In this document: positions 1 to 8,937 of the stretch, piece by piece
Layout of the letters: every line of letters starts with the position of its first letter
Numbering within the stretch: the first letter of the stretch is position 1
Source of the DNA: Reyranella sp.
Lineage (GTDB): Bacteria; Pseudomonadota; Alphaproteobacteria; Reyranellales; Reyranellaceae
Direction: 5' to 3'
Length of the DNA stretch: 64,000 bases
Assembly (NCBI GenBank): GCA_019750135.1
Contig: JAIEOV010000008.1
Location: forward strand, 1-64,000
Translations under genes and position numbers: made by a program
Notes under the pieces: model-generated
The model's input: only the letters and a program-made list of their open reading frames with translations
What the model was told of the DNA's origin: nothing
Databases searched by the model: none

Positions 1-538
<538 letters not shown>

Positions 539-549
<11 letters not shown>

Positions 550-2113
550 GATCTCGCGGCGTACGCTCGTCGAACTGATCGGCCGACTCGCAGGCGCTGC
601 CACTGCCTATTCTGCCCTGAACATGGCCGGATTGCTGGACACGCCGACAGCTCATGCCGCGCCGCCCGCGCTGCCGCCTGGTTCCGGCACTGGCAAGCGA
701 GTCGCCATCCTCGGCGCCGGGATCGCCGGCCTGACGGCGGCGTACTGTCTCGGCAAGGCCGGCTATCAGTGCACGGTCCTCGAAGCGCGTGCACGATCCG
801 GAGGGCGGGTCTGGACGATACGAGGCGGCGATCAGATCGTCGAAACCGATGCCACGCAGCGCGTCGAATGGGCGACGGACCGCGACCTCTATTTCAACGC
901 CGGTGCGGCCAGACTCTCCAGTCACCACCAAGGCATCCTGGGGTACTGTCGCGAGTTCGGCGTTCCGCTCGAGCTTTTCGTCAACGACAACCGCGCAGCC
1001 CTGGTCCAGTTCGACGACCAGTTCGACGCCAAGCCGCAAACCGCACGACGGCTCCAGGCCGATCTCCGAGGCGCGATCGCGGCGCTCGCCGCCAAGAGCG
1101 TGCCGCATGACGAGCGCCTCCGGACGGTGCTGCGGATCTTCGGCGACCTCAGCGGTGACATGAGCTACGCCGGCTCGACGCGTGCGGGTTTCGCCGCCGA
1201 CGACTTGCCGGGCGGCGGCCCTCAGCGCGGCCGGCGGCAACCTCCTCTTCCCCTGGACGAGATCGCAGGGCCCTCGTCGGTGAAGATGGCCCTCGCCCTC
1301 TGCTTCACCGAGCTGTGGCAGCAATCACCGACCATGCTGCAGCCGGTCGGCGGGATGGATGCCATTGTCCGTCCCTTCGATCGGGCCGTCGGCGGCGTGA
1401 TCCGGCACAACGAAGAAGTCGTGCAGATCGACCGCGTCGGCGACGGCGCGCGGATCGTCTCGCTCGATCGCAGTACTGGTCGCCGGAACACGCTCGACGC
1501 CGACTTCGTGATCTGCACGATCCCGCTGTCGGTGCTGGAGCACATTCCTGCCGATTTCAGCCCGGCGGTAAGCCATGCGATCAAGGTCGGGGCCAAGCTC
1601 TACTTTCCTGCGGTCAAAGTTGCGTTCGAGGCGCCGCGCCGCTGGTGGGAGCTCGACCAGCAGATCTACGGCGGCATCAGCTGGACTGGCCGCGACATCA
1701 CCCAGATCTGGTATCCATCGCACGGGTTTCATGGCGGCAAAGGCGCGCTGGTCGGCGCCTATATCTGGAACCATGATCCGGCCCGGCGTTTCACCGCGAT
1801 GACTCCGGCCGAGCGCCATGCGGCCGCGATCAGCGATGGCGAGCGACTTCATCCTGGTTATGAGAAGCTTGTCGGGCCGGCCGCCTCGGTTGCCTGGGCA
1901 AAAATTCCGTATTCGCTGGGCGCCTGGATCGAGTGGGAGACCGTTCCGGGGCGCCGGCAATCGGAGTACCCGACCCTGCTCGCCGGCGACGGACCGTTCT
2001 ATTTCGCCGGAGAGCACATGAGCTACGTTACGTCCTGGCAGGAAGGCGCTGTACAATCGGCGCATTACACCGTGGCCCAGATCGCCGAGCGTGTCGCGAA
2101 AGGTCGACCTTAG
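539..2113 (+). CDS. flavin monoamine oxidase family protein, Tat-exported
   Basis: A 524-residue FAD-dependent amine or L-amino-acid oxidase. The ATG at 539 overlaps the queG stop and gives a twin-arginine signal (SRRTLVEL at residues 5-12, then a hydrophobic stretch ending near AHA), so the folded enzyme is probably exported. The dinucleotide-binding motif [11 protein letters not shown] lies near residue 60, followed by [12 protein letters not shown], typical of the MAO/LAAO group. The C-terminal flavin motif [10 protein letters not shown] lies near residue 490. Substrate cannot be read from sequence. The methyltransferase-like gene starts 17 bases downstream, so the two are probably co-transcribed. 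Confidence 0.88.
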
Positions 2114-2130
2114 ATCCGGAGGAGATGCCG

Positions 2131-3012
2131 ATGATCATCCGACGTAACACTCGTCTGAAAGCCTTGGCCGCAGGCACGGGCCTGTTGCTCGCGATCGCCC
2201 CGGCATCGGCCCAGCAGCCCGCGTCCCTGACGGCCGAGCAGGCCGCCCAGATCGTGGCGAGTCCCGAGCGCAGCGCCGCCGACCGCACCAACGATCAGCG
2301 ACGCAAGCCCGAGCAGATGCTGGTCTTCATCGGCGTTCGCCCCGGCATGAACGCGCTCGATCTCAGCGCGGCTGGTGGCTACACCACCGAGCTGCTGGCC
2401 CGCGCGATCGGGCCGACGGGCGTGGTCTACGGCCAGAGCCGGCCGCGCGATCCCAGCCGCCCGGTCACGCCGCCGCTGGCCCCCGAGGGCAACAGCCATC
2501 CGACGGCGACGTCCGCAACCGCGGTCTCGGCGGCGGCGGCACCGGCGGCCGGACCGCGCCCGTCGCCCGACGCCTTGGAAGCCCGTGACCGGGCGCTCAG
2601 GGCCGCTGACATCAAGGCCGCGCCGATCGCCGTCGTCGTCCGCCCGTTCGAGGATCCCGTTCCGCCCGAGCTGCCGGAGTTCGACCTCGTGACCCTGATG
2701 TTCAACTACCACGACCTCGGACATCTCGGCGTCGATCGCGCGGCCATGAACCGCGCGATCTTCCAGGCGCTGAAGCGCGGCGGCGTCTACGTCATCGCCG
2801 ATCACTCGGGCCGGCCCGGCACCGGCATCTCCGAAGCCGGCACGCTGCATCGCATCGAGGAAGCGTTCCTGCGCAAGGAGGTCGAGGCGGCCGGCTTCAA
2901 GCTGGCGGCGGAAGGGGACTTCCTGCGCAATCCCAACGATCCACGCGACAAGAACACGCCGGACCCGCCGCAGCCCAAGGACGAGTTCGTGCTGAAGTTC
3001 GTGAAGCCCTAG
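2131..3012 (+). CDS. secreted class I SAM-dependent methyltransferase-like protein
   Basis: About 293 residues. A strong ribosome site (GGAGGAG, 2118-2124) favours the ATG at 2131 over the one at 2125. The N-terminus is a signal peptide (LLLAIAPASAQQ). A Rossmann motif I (ALDLSAAGGYTTEL, about residues 73-86) and the end DEFVLKFVKP match periplasmic predicted methyltransferases. An Ala/Pro-rich insertion lies near residues 120-150. The expected acidic loop DLVTLMFNYHDLGH is present. The methyl acceptor is unknown, and export of a SAM enzyme is odd because SAM is cytoplasmic, so the fold may be used differently. Confidence 0.75.
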   Translation: MIIRRNTRLKALAAGTGLLLAIAPASAQQPASLTAEQAAQIVASPERSAADRTNDQRRKPEQMLVFIGVRPGMNALDLSAAGGYTTELLARAIGPTGVVYGQSRPRDPSRPVTPPLAPEGNSHPTATSATAVSAAAAPAAGPRPSPDALEARDRALRAADIKAAPIAVVVRPFEDPVPPELPEFDLVTLMFNYHDLGHLGVDRAAMNRAIFQALKRGGVYVIADHSGRPGTGISEAGTLHRIEEAFLRKEVEAAGFKLAAEGDFLRNPNDPRDKNTPDPPQPKDEFVLKFVKP

Positions 3013-3622
3013 ACCGCGACAGCTGTCGCGAACCTGCGAGGATGTTTGCGGCCGTTCAGCACGGCACCGATGACGGTCGGCCGTACGGCGTAGTGATAGA
3101 GCGCCCACCTGCCGGTCATCACGCTGTTCCAGCTGATCCTGCTCGATGTGCGCTTGCCATGTGGTGCCTGATCCTGGGCGTCACCGGCCTGTTCCTGCAC
3201 TACCTTTCAGACCACAGCGCGCTCGGTCGCTATCTCTGCGATTCCTCGTACTTCCTCCACATCGACACGACGGCAAGCGGCAACGGCGCCCATATCGATT
3301 GCACCACCCGTCGGTAGATGCCGAGCAGGCTGCTCCGCACGGCCGCAGGCAGGACGCGCGGAAGCGTGACGACGATGACGGCCGCGACCGCATGGAACAC
3401 CAGCAGATATTCGAGGAACCACAGATGCAGCGGGTGGGCGTAGTCGAGGAAGCGTCCGGACAGGATGAAGGACACTGAACATGGCCAGGGGATAAACGAC
3501 CATCCAACCGACCACGAACGGCACGACGATGCGCCAGAACCGGTTGCAGGTAGATGCCGAGGAACATCATCGCCGCACGCAAGGCATCGAGGGCGTGGTA
3601 GCGCGAAGCGGTTGGGCTGCAT
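3009..3622 (-). pseudogene. scrambled acyltransferase-3 (OpgC-like) membrane protein remnant
   Basis: Pieces of one acyltransferase family 3 protein are spread over both strands. On the minus strand, from an ATG at 3622, are LRAAMMFLGIYLQ (after a frameshift), then RIVVPFVVGWMVVYP with the intervening part missing. FLDYAHPLHLWFLEYLL and GIYRRVVQSIWAPL follow after another shift. At the far end is the typical C-terminus YHYAVRPTVIGAVLNGRK (about 3045-3105, minus). Between them the plus strand encodes HLPVITLFQLILLD (3106-3147) and, in another frame, ALAMWCLILGVTGLFLHYL plus RYLCDSSYFLH (about 3150-3265). Those segments belong just before that C-terminus in an intact protein. No uninterrupted product is possible. 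Confidence 0.7.
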
Positions 3623-3629
3623 GGTCTGC

Positions 3630-4604
3630 CTACTTTCCGACGAGGTGCTTGCGAAGGAATGCGACCACCGCCGCATTGAATTCCTCATGGAAGGCCGCGC
3701 GATCGAAGGTCCCGGCGTCGCCGCAGATCTCCGGCAGGACCTTCGCGGCTTCGGCCGAGCAAGGGACGATGAAGGCAAAATGCCCCGAGTTAGGCACGAC
3801 CCGGTAGTCAGGCTGGGTCGGCAGGTTTTCGAAGATCGCCTCGTTGTCCTCGGGCAGCACACCATCGCCGCCCCGCTCCGACGCCCAGAGCTGGATCGAC
3901 ATCTTCACGTCTGCCAATCCCTCGAGCGTGAAGGTGCGGCCGAACTCCAGGTCGGCCAGGACGGCCGCACCGAACCGCGGATCCGCAGCCGGCTGTTGAG
4001 CGGGAATCCTGCCCCTCCCGATCTCGGTACATATCCCGTCGACGAAGCCCTCGGAGCAGACCGCGGCTATTCCTAGAATGTCGAGACGGCCGCCCGCGAT
4101 CACGAGGCCGGTATAGGCGCCGCGTGAGAAGCCGAAGAAGCCGATGCGGCGACGGTCGAGTCTCCCGGCTTCGGACCACACGTCGAGCATGAAGTCGGTC
4201 AGGCGCCGAATGTCGGTGGGGCGGTCGCTCAGGATCGACAAGGTGTCGACGCGGCTGCGATCCGCCACGTTGTCGCCGGGGTGATCGATCGCGGCCACGA
4301 CGAAGCCCGCATCGGCCAGCGCCGCAGCGGTATCACGATGGGCGCCGAACCAGCCGCCCGAGCCGTGCGACATGACGATGAGGGGCAGCCTGTTGCCGGC
4401 GACCGGGCAGTTCCTGGTCGCGACGATCGTGGCCAGGCGGAGCCTCATCTCCTGCAGCGGCTCGGTGCAGGGAGACCATATCGCGCCTGTCAGCGCTGGT
4501 CCGTGCGCATCGGCGGGAATGTCGATGAACCTGAGTCCCGCGGCCTCGACCTTGGGTGCTGCAAACCAGACGACGACAGCGATCAGCATCGCAAACAGGC
4601 GCAT
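3630..4604 (-). CDS. secreted alpha/beta hydrolase, dienelactone-hydrolase-like
   Basis: 324 residues with a signal peptide (cleavage near KVEA/AG, residue 21). The oxyanion region VMSHGSGGW, the nucleophile elbow GFSRGAY near residue 157 (Ser) and the late catalytic-type histidine NSGHFAF are visible. These fit COG4188 predicted dienelactone hydrolases. It is related to the protein at 6340-7314: both share the FSHG/SHGSGG block, a C-terminal PEVC or PEICGD segment and similar length. The gene is divergent from the padR gene with an 87-base gap containing a palindrome, so the regulator may control it. The substrate is unknown. Confidence 0.8.
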   Translation of the reverse strand: MRLFAMLIAVVVWFAAPKVEAAGLRFIDIPADAHGPALTGAIWSPCTEPLQEMRLRLATIVATRNCPVAGNRLPLIVMSHGSGGWFGAHRDTAAALADAGFVVAAIDHPGDNVADRSRVDTLSILSDRPTDIRRLTDFMLDVWSEAGRLDRRRIGFFGFSRGAYTGLVIAGGRLDILGIAAVCSEGFVDGICTEIGRGRIPAQQPAADPRFGAAVLADLEFGRTFTLEGLADVKMSIQLWASERGGDGVLPEDNEAIFENLPTQPDYRVVPNSGHFAFIVPCSAEAAKVLPEICGDAGTFDRAAFHEEFNAAVVAFLRKHLVGK

Positions 4605-4637
4605 GACGATTACCTCTGGACAGGCTCTCTATCACTC

Positions 4638-4677
4638 ACTACCTTGTTGTGCAAGGTACTGGGTCATGCGTTATAGT
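4638..4677 (+). promoter_or_regulatory. PadR operator-like palindrome overlapping the padR promoter
   Basis: The inverted repeat ACTACCTTG-TTGTG-CAAGGTACT (4638-4660; 9-bp arms, 8 of 9 matching) sits between the divergent hydrolase and padR genes. A -35-like TTGTGC (4648-4653) lies inside it and TATAGT (4672-4677) is 18 bases downstream. A regulator bound to the palindrome would block this promoter, as expected for an autoregulated PadR gene. Confidence 0.6.
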
Positions 4678-4691
4678 GCAGAGGCCATGTC

Positions 4692-5054
4692 GTGACGGAT
4701 TCGTTGTTGGTGCAGTTGCGCAAGGGCGTGCTCGACATGTGCGTGCTCGCCCTGTTGGCGCGCCAGGATGGCTACGCCTACGACATCGCGAGCCGGCTCG
4801 CTGAAGAGATCGGCATGGGTGAAGGCACGATCTATCCCCTGATGCGGCGCATGCAGGCTGACGGGCTGGTGCGCACCTACCTCGAGGAATCGAGCAGCGG
4901 GCCGCCGCGCAAGTACTACCAGCTCACCAAGGCGGGCCATGCCGCGCTCGCCAGCCAAAAGACCGAATGGAACGCCTTCACGGCAGCCGTCGCCCGGGTG
5001 CTGGAAGGCCGTTCGGCGGGACCCGCTGCCAAGATCGCAGGAGGCAACCGATGA
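4692..5054 (+). CDS. PadR family transcriptional regulator
   Basis: 120 residues with the PadR winged-helix pattern: LRKGVLDMCVLALLA in helix 1, GYAYDIASRL, EGTIYPLMRRMQADGLV (recognition helix and wing) and GPPRKYYQLTKAG. The start is GTG at 4692, since the ATG at 4687 meets an immediate stop. The last four bases (ATGA, 5051-5054) overlap the next start, so translation is probably coupled to the DUF1700 gene. PadR proteins are mostly ligand- or stress-responsive repressors. The palindrome just upstream is the likely binding site. Confidence 0.92.
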   Translation: MTDSLLVQLRKGVLDMCVLALLARQDGYAYDIASRLAEEIGMGEGTIYPLMRRMQADGLVRTYLEESSSGPPRKYYQLTKAGHAALASQKTEWNAFTAAVARVLEGRSAGPAAKIAGGNR

Positions 5055-5620
5055 CCAAAGGCGAATTCCTCAACACCTTGCGCCAGCGCCTGGCCGGCAT
5101 GCCGCCGGACGAGGCCGACGACATCATCGTCGACTACGCCGCCCACTTCGCCGACGGCCGCGCGGCCGGCCGCAGCGAAGAAGAAATCGCCAAGGCGTTG
5201 GGCGATCCGGTGCGGCTCGCGCGCGAACTGCGCGCCGAGGCGGGCCTGCGCCGCTGGGAGGAAGAGCGCTCGCCCTCGAGCTTCTTCGCGGTGCTGTTCG
5301 CCTTCCTGGCGTTGATCGCGGTCGACTTCGTGTTCCTGCTGCCGCTGATCGGCGGGCTTCTGCTCGCCGCCTTCGTCATTGCGATCGTGCTGATCGCACT
5401 CTGCATCGCAGGCATCGTGCTGCTCGCCAAGGTGCTGAGCTGGGAAGGCCTGTTCGCGCTGAAGTCGATCACGCGCGGGCTCTACGGCTTCGGCCTGCTC
5501 GGCATCGGCATCGGCGGCGGTGCGCTGCTCCTGATGGCGCTGGACTACGCGGTGCGCCTGCTCGGCCGCTTCGCGCGCCTGCACTACACGCTCCTGAACA
5601 AGGCCGAGCAGTCGGCCTGA
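5051..5620 (+). CDS. DUF1700 (HAAS-type) membrane protein
   Basis: 189 residues. The first 75 form the helical DUF1700/HAAS domain (MTKGEFLNTLRQRLAGMPPD, then EIAKALGDPVRLARELRAE), followed by two to three hydrophobic segments near residues 80-125 and 145-170. This domain habitually sits beside PadR regulators and is thought to sense or relay a signal at the membrane (family association). The start overlaps the padR stop (ATGA). The DUF2807 gene follows after 16 bases, completing a three-gene operon. Its biochemical role is unknown. Confidence 0.85.
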   Translation: MTKGEFLNTLRQRLAGMPPDEADDIIVDYAAHFADGRAAGRSEEEIAKALGDPVRLARELRAEAGLRRWEEERSPSSFFAVLFAFLALIAVDFVFLLPLIGGLLLAAFVIAIVLIALCIAGIVLLAKVLSWEGLFALKSITRGLYGFGLLGIGIGGGALLLMALDYAVRLLGRFARLHYTLLNKAEQSA

Positions 5621-5636
5621 GCCAACGGAGGATCAC

Positions 5637-6338
5637 ATGATCAGGAACCTCGGCTTGATCGCGGTCGGCGGTCTCGGCATCGGCATCGCCTCGCTCTCGC
5701 TCGCCTATGCGATCGGCGGCCATGACATCGATACGTTCGGCTTCGCCGAGAGATGGGCATCGAGCTGCGGCGACAGCACCGGCTCGCGCGAGCGCCGGCT
5801 CGCCTGGGACGGCGGCGACAGTGTCGAGCTGTCGCTGCCCGGCACCGTGCGCTTGCGCGCCGGCGAGGGCAACGAGATCGTCGTGCGCGGTGCGCCTGGC
5901 CCGGTCGACCATGTGCGCGTGCACGGCAGCCGGCTCGTGCTTGCCTGCCGCGGCCGCAGCGGCCCCATCGAGATCACCCTGCCTGGCCGTGCCTTCCAGC
6001 GCATCGCCATCGCCGGCTCGGGCAATCTCGTGATGGAGAGTGTGAGCCAGCCCGAGGTGACGTTGCGCATCAGCGGCAGCGGCTCGATGCGCGCGCAGGG
6101 CACCGTCGATCGCCTGACCGTGAAGGTTTCCGGCTCGGGCGATGCCCGGCTCGGCGAGCTTTTGGCCAAGCAGGCCACCATACACATCTCCGGCAGCGGC
6201 AAGGTCGAGGCCTCGCCCAAGGACCAGGCCGACATCAGTATCTCCGGCTCCGGCGACGTGACGCTGCTGACCCGCCCTGCTGACCTGCGCAGCAAGGTCT
6301 CGGGCTCGGGGCGCATCAGCCAAGCCGCGGAGAAGTGA
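5637..6338 (+). CDS. DUF2807 (head GIN domain) secreted beta-helix-like protein
   Basis: 233 residues after a good ribosome site (GGAGGA). The N-terminus is hydrophobic and can act as a signal or anchor (AVGGLGIGIASLSLAYA). The rest carries repeated ISGSGS/VSGSGD motifs (GSGNLVME, ISGSGSMRA, VSGSGDARL, ISGSGKVE, ISGSGDVTL, VSGSGRI), the hallmark of the DUF2807 GIN-domain solenoid. It is the last gene of the PadR-DUF1700 operon, and PadR/HAAS/GIN trios recur in bacteria. Envelope location is likely. The function is not established. Confidence 0.85.
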   Translation: MIRNLGLIAVGGLGIGIASLSLAYAIGGHDIDTFGFAERWASSCGDSTGSRERRLAWDGGDSVELSLPGTVRLRAGEGNEIVVRGAPGPVDHVRVHGSRLVLACRGRSGPIEITLPGRAFQRIAIAGSGNLVMESVSQPEVTLRISGSGSMRAQGTVDRLTVKVSGSGDARLGELLAKQATIHISGSGKVEASPKDQADISISGSGDVTLLTRPADLRSKVSGSGRISQAAEK

Positions 6339-6339
6339 A

Positions 6340-7314
6340 TTGCGTCGTCTCATCTGCAGCCTCCTTCTGGTCGCCATCGGCGCATCGACTGCGCTGGCCG
6401 ATCCGCCATCGTTCCGGGCCGGCATCACCCGGATTGCCGTCCAGGGCGTCACGCCGTTCGAGGCCTTGATCGCCTATCCGACGGAAGCGGCCGAAGCCTC
6501 CATCGAAGACGGCCCGTTCAAGCTCCAGGCAAACCGCGACGCCCCGATCGCCGCCGGCGCTCGCTTTCCCATTGTCCTGTTCTCACACGGCGGCGGCCAA
6601 AGGCCGGGGACGCCATTGGCTCAGGCCGGTCTTCTGCTCCATTTGGCGCGGCAGGGCTTCATCGTCGTGGCGCCGTTCCATCCCGCCACCGACAAGCCTT
6701 TCATCGACCGGCCTCGACAGATGCGCAAGGCGCTCGATTCCCTGCTGGCGGATCCGCGTTTTTCCCAACCCGCCGACCCCGATCGTATCGCCATGGCAGG
6801 CTTCTCGTTCGGCGGGGCGGTGACACTCCTCTCCGCGGGAGCGAACGTCGATCTGGCGCACCTGTCGGCCTATTGCCACGATCATCCCGACGATACGAGA
6901 GCCTGCGACGGCATCGCCACCGATGGCTCCTGGGCCAAGGTACCGCCGAGCCCGAAATCGGACGCCGTGCTTCCCCTGAAGGCGCTCGTCCTCCTGGAAC
7001 CCTATGGCGCGCCGTTCGCGCAAAAGAGCCTTACCTCGATCGATCTGCCGGCATTGATCTACTCCACGTCACAAACCGATCTCCGGCCCGAGGGCAACGC
7101 CCTGGCGGTCGCCAAAGCGCTGCCGAAGCCGCCACAGCAAGTCGTCGTGCCCGGCAGCCACTTCGTGTTCGTCGACGTCTGCTCGCCGGACCTGGCAGCG
7201 CAGGTTCCGGAGGTCTGCAACGACCCGCCCGGCACCGACCGCGCCGCCATCCAGCAGCGCGTGAAGCGGGAGATTACGGATTTCCTTCGCGGACGCCTCA
7301 GCGCCGTTCCCTGA
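6340..7314 (+). CDS. secreted alpha/beta hydrolase, dienelactone-hydrolase-like (paralogue)
   Basis: 324 residues from a TTG start at 6340, one base after the DUF2807 stop; no ATG gives the signal peptide (LLLVAIGASTALA). Catalytic features are VLFSHGGGQRPG, the nucleophile GFSFGGAV near residue 155 and PGSHFVFVD near the end. It resembles the hydrolase at 3630-4604, so the PadR operon is bracketed by two related exported hydrolases. The 3' end overlaps the tadA 3' end by 17 bases (tail to tail). The substrate is unknown. Confidence 0.8.
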   Translation: MRRLICSLLLVAIGASTALADPPSFRAGITRIAVQGVTPFEALIAYPTEAAEASIEDGPFKLQANRDAPIAAGARFPIVLFSHGGGQRPGTPLAQAGLLLHLARQGFIVVAPFHPATDKPFIDRPRQMRKALDSLLADPRFSQPADPDRIAMAGFSFGGAVTLLSAGANVDLAHLSAYCHDHPDDTRACDGIATDGSWAKVPPSPKSDAVLPLKALVLLEPYGAPFAQKSLTSIDLPALIYSTSQTDLRPEGNALAVAKALPKPPQQVVVPGSHFVFVDVCSPDLAAQVPEVCNDPPGTDRAAIQQRVKREITDFLRGRLSAVP

Positions 7315-7729
7315 AGAAAGCGCGCAGCAGTTCGCCTGATTCACCTTCGCTGAGTCCGGGATAGAGCTCGGGCTTATGATGGCAGGTCGGCTGGTCGAAG
7401 ATGCGCGGACCGTGCTCGATGCCGCCGCCCTTGGGATCGGCGGCGCCCCAGTACAGCCGGCGGATGCGGGCGAAGGAAATCGCCTGGGCGCACATCGGGC
7501 AGGGCTCCAGCGTAACGTAGAGATCGCAATCGACCAGCCGCGGCGCACCGAGCGCGGCCGCGGCGGCGCGGATCGCCAGCATCTCGGCATGGGCCGTGGG
7601 ATCGCGGTCCTGTTCGGTGCGATTGCCGGCGGCCGCGAGCACCGCGCCGTCGGGCCCCACGATCACGGCGCCGATCGGCACCTCGCCCCGCTCTGCGGCT
7701 GCCCGCGCCTCGCGGAGCGCGCGCTCCAT
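7298..7729 (-). CDS. tadA: tRNA adenosine(34) deaminase TadA
   Basis: 143 residues from ATG 7729; an in-frame ATG at 7756 would add nine residues and cannot be excluded. TadA deaminates A34 to inosine in tRNA-Arg(ACG). The zinc and catalytic motifs are complete: TAHAEMLAIR (His and the proton-shuttling Glu) and PCPMCAQAI (two Cys). VPIGAVIVGPDG and LYWGAADPKGGG are also typical. It is single-copy here and divergent from the acyl-CoA dehydrogenase operon, with about 70 bases between starts. Confidence 0.92.
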   Translation of the reverse strand: MERALREARAAAERGEVPIGAVIVGPDGAVLAAAGNRTEQDRDPTAHAEMLAIRAAAAALGAPRLVDCDLYVTLEPCPMCAQAISFARIRRLYWGAADPKGGGIEHGPRIFDQPTCHHKPELYPGLSEGESGELLRAFFRERR

Positions 7730-7799
7730 GGGTGACGCTCTTGTCGTTCCGGTCATAAGGGGGAAAATAGCGCCAACATCGGGTCGGGAGGAGTATGTC

Positions 7800-8927
7800 A
7801 TGCGCTTCAGCTTCACGCCGGAGCAGGAGGAGTTCCGCACCAGCCTCAGGCGCGCTCTCGAGGCGCGCTCGCCGACCAAGGAAGTGCGCCGCCTGATGGC
7901 GACCGACCAGGGCTTCGAGCGCGACGGCTGGCAGAAGCTGAACCAGGAGCTGGGCCTCACCGCCATCCATATCCCCGAGGCCTACGGCGGCGCCGGCTTC
8001 GGCCAGGCCGATCTCGCCATCGTGCTCGAGGAGATGGGCCGCGGGCTGCTCTGCGCGCCCTTCCTGTCGACGGCACTGGCCGCCAACGCCATCCTGAATG
8101 CCGGCACGGAGGAGCAGAAGGCGGCGCTGCTGCCCGCGATCGCCGCGGGCGAGAAGACCGCCACGCTTGCGATCTCCGAGGACGACGGGCGCAACGACGC
8201 CGAAGGTGTGGCTTCGACGGCGACGCAGTCGGGCGCGGCCTGGCGGCTGGAGGGCAGCAAGAGCTTCGTGCTCGACGGTCATACTGCCGACCTCATCGTC
8301 GTCGTAGCCCGTCGGCCGGGCTCGCAGGGTGAGGACGGGCTGTCGTTCTTCATCGTCGAGGGCAACTCGCCGGGCCTGGAGCGCAAGCGGCTCAAGACCA
8401 TGGACGAGACGCGCAAGCTCGCGCGGCTCACCTTCAACTCGGTCGAGGCCAAGCTTTTAGGCGAACCGGGCGCAGGCGGCGCACCGTTCGCCAAGACCAT
8501 GCAACAGGCCGCCGTCCTGCTCGCCAACGAAATGGTGGGCGGCGCCGAGCGGCTGCGCGAGGATGCGCTGGCCTATACCCAGATGCGCATGCAGTTCGGC
8601 CGCTCGATCGCCTCATTCCAGACGACCAAGAACAAGGCGGCCGACATGCTGGTCGATGTCGAGCTCGCGAAGTCGGCGGCCTACTACGCTGCCGCCGCGC
8701 TCGACGAGGGCGATGACGAACTGCCGGCTCTCGCCTCGCTCGCCAAGGCCTGCGCCTCCGAGGCCTATCTGCAGACGGCCATCCATGCCGTGCAGATGCA
8801 TGGCGGCATCGGCTTCACCTGGGACAACGACACCCATCTCTGGTTCAAGCGGGCCAAGAGCTCCGAGATCCTGTTCGGCGATGCCAACCAGCATCGCGAA
8901 CTCATGATGCAGCACTGGAAGCACTGA
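7800..8927 (+). CDS. acyl-CoA dehydrogenase family protein (first of a pair)
   Basis: 375 residues. The ATG at 7800 follows GGGAGGAG (7786-7793). N-terminal FTPEQEEFRTSLRRALEAR, LGLTAIHIPEAYGGAGFG and ATLAISEDDG fit the acyl-CoA dehydrogenase fold, and QMHGGIGFTWDNDTHLWFKR is the FAD-binding C-terminal helix region. The end of the protein (KSSEILFGDANQHRE) replaces the usual GGTDEIQR block with its nearby glutamate, as in the non-classical partner of heterodimeric enzymes. It lies ten bases from the second dehydrogenase, so a two-subunit flavoenzyme oxidising a bulky acyl-CoA is a reasonable inference. Confidence 0.85.
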   Translation: MRFSFTPEQEEFRTSLRRALEARSPTKEVRRLMATDQGFERDGWQKLNQELGLTAIHIPEAYGGAGFGQADLAIVLEEMGRGLLCAPFLSTALAANAILNAGTEEQKAALLPAIAAGEKTATLAISEDDGRNDAEGVASTATQSGAAWRLEGSKSFVLDGHTADLIVVVARRPGSQGEDGLSFFIVEGNSPGLERKRLKTMDETRKLARLTFNSVEAKLLGEPGAGGAPFAKTMQQAAVLLANEMVGGAERLREDALAYTQMRMQFGRSIASFQTTKNKAADMLVDVELAKSAAYYAAAALDEGDDELPALASLAKACASEAYLQTAIHAVQMHGGIGFTWDNDTHLWFKRAKSSEILFGDANQHRELMMQHWKH

Positions 8928-8937
8928 GGGCCCGATC

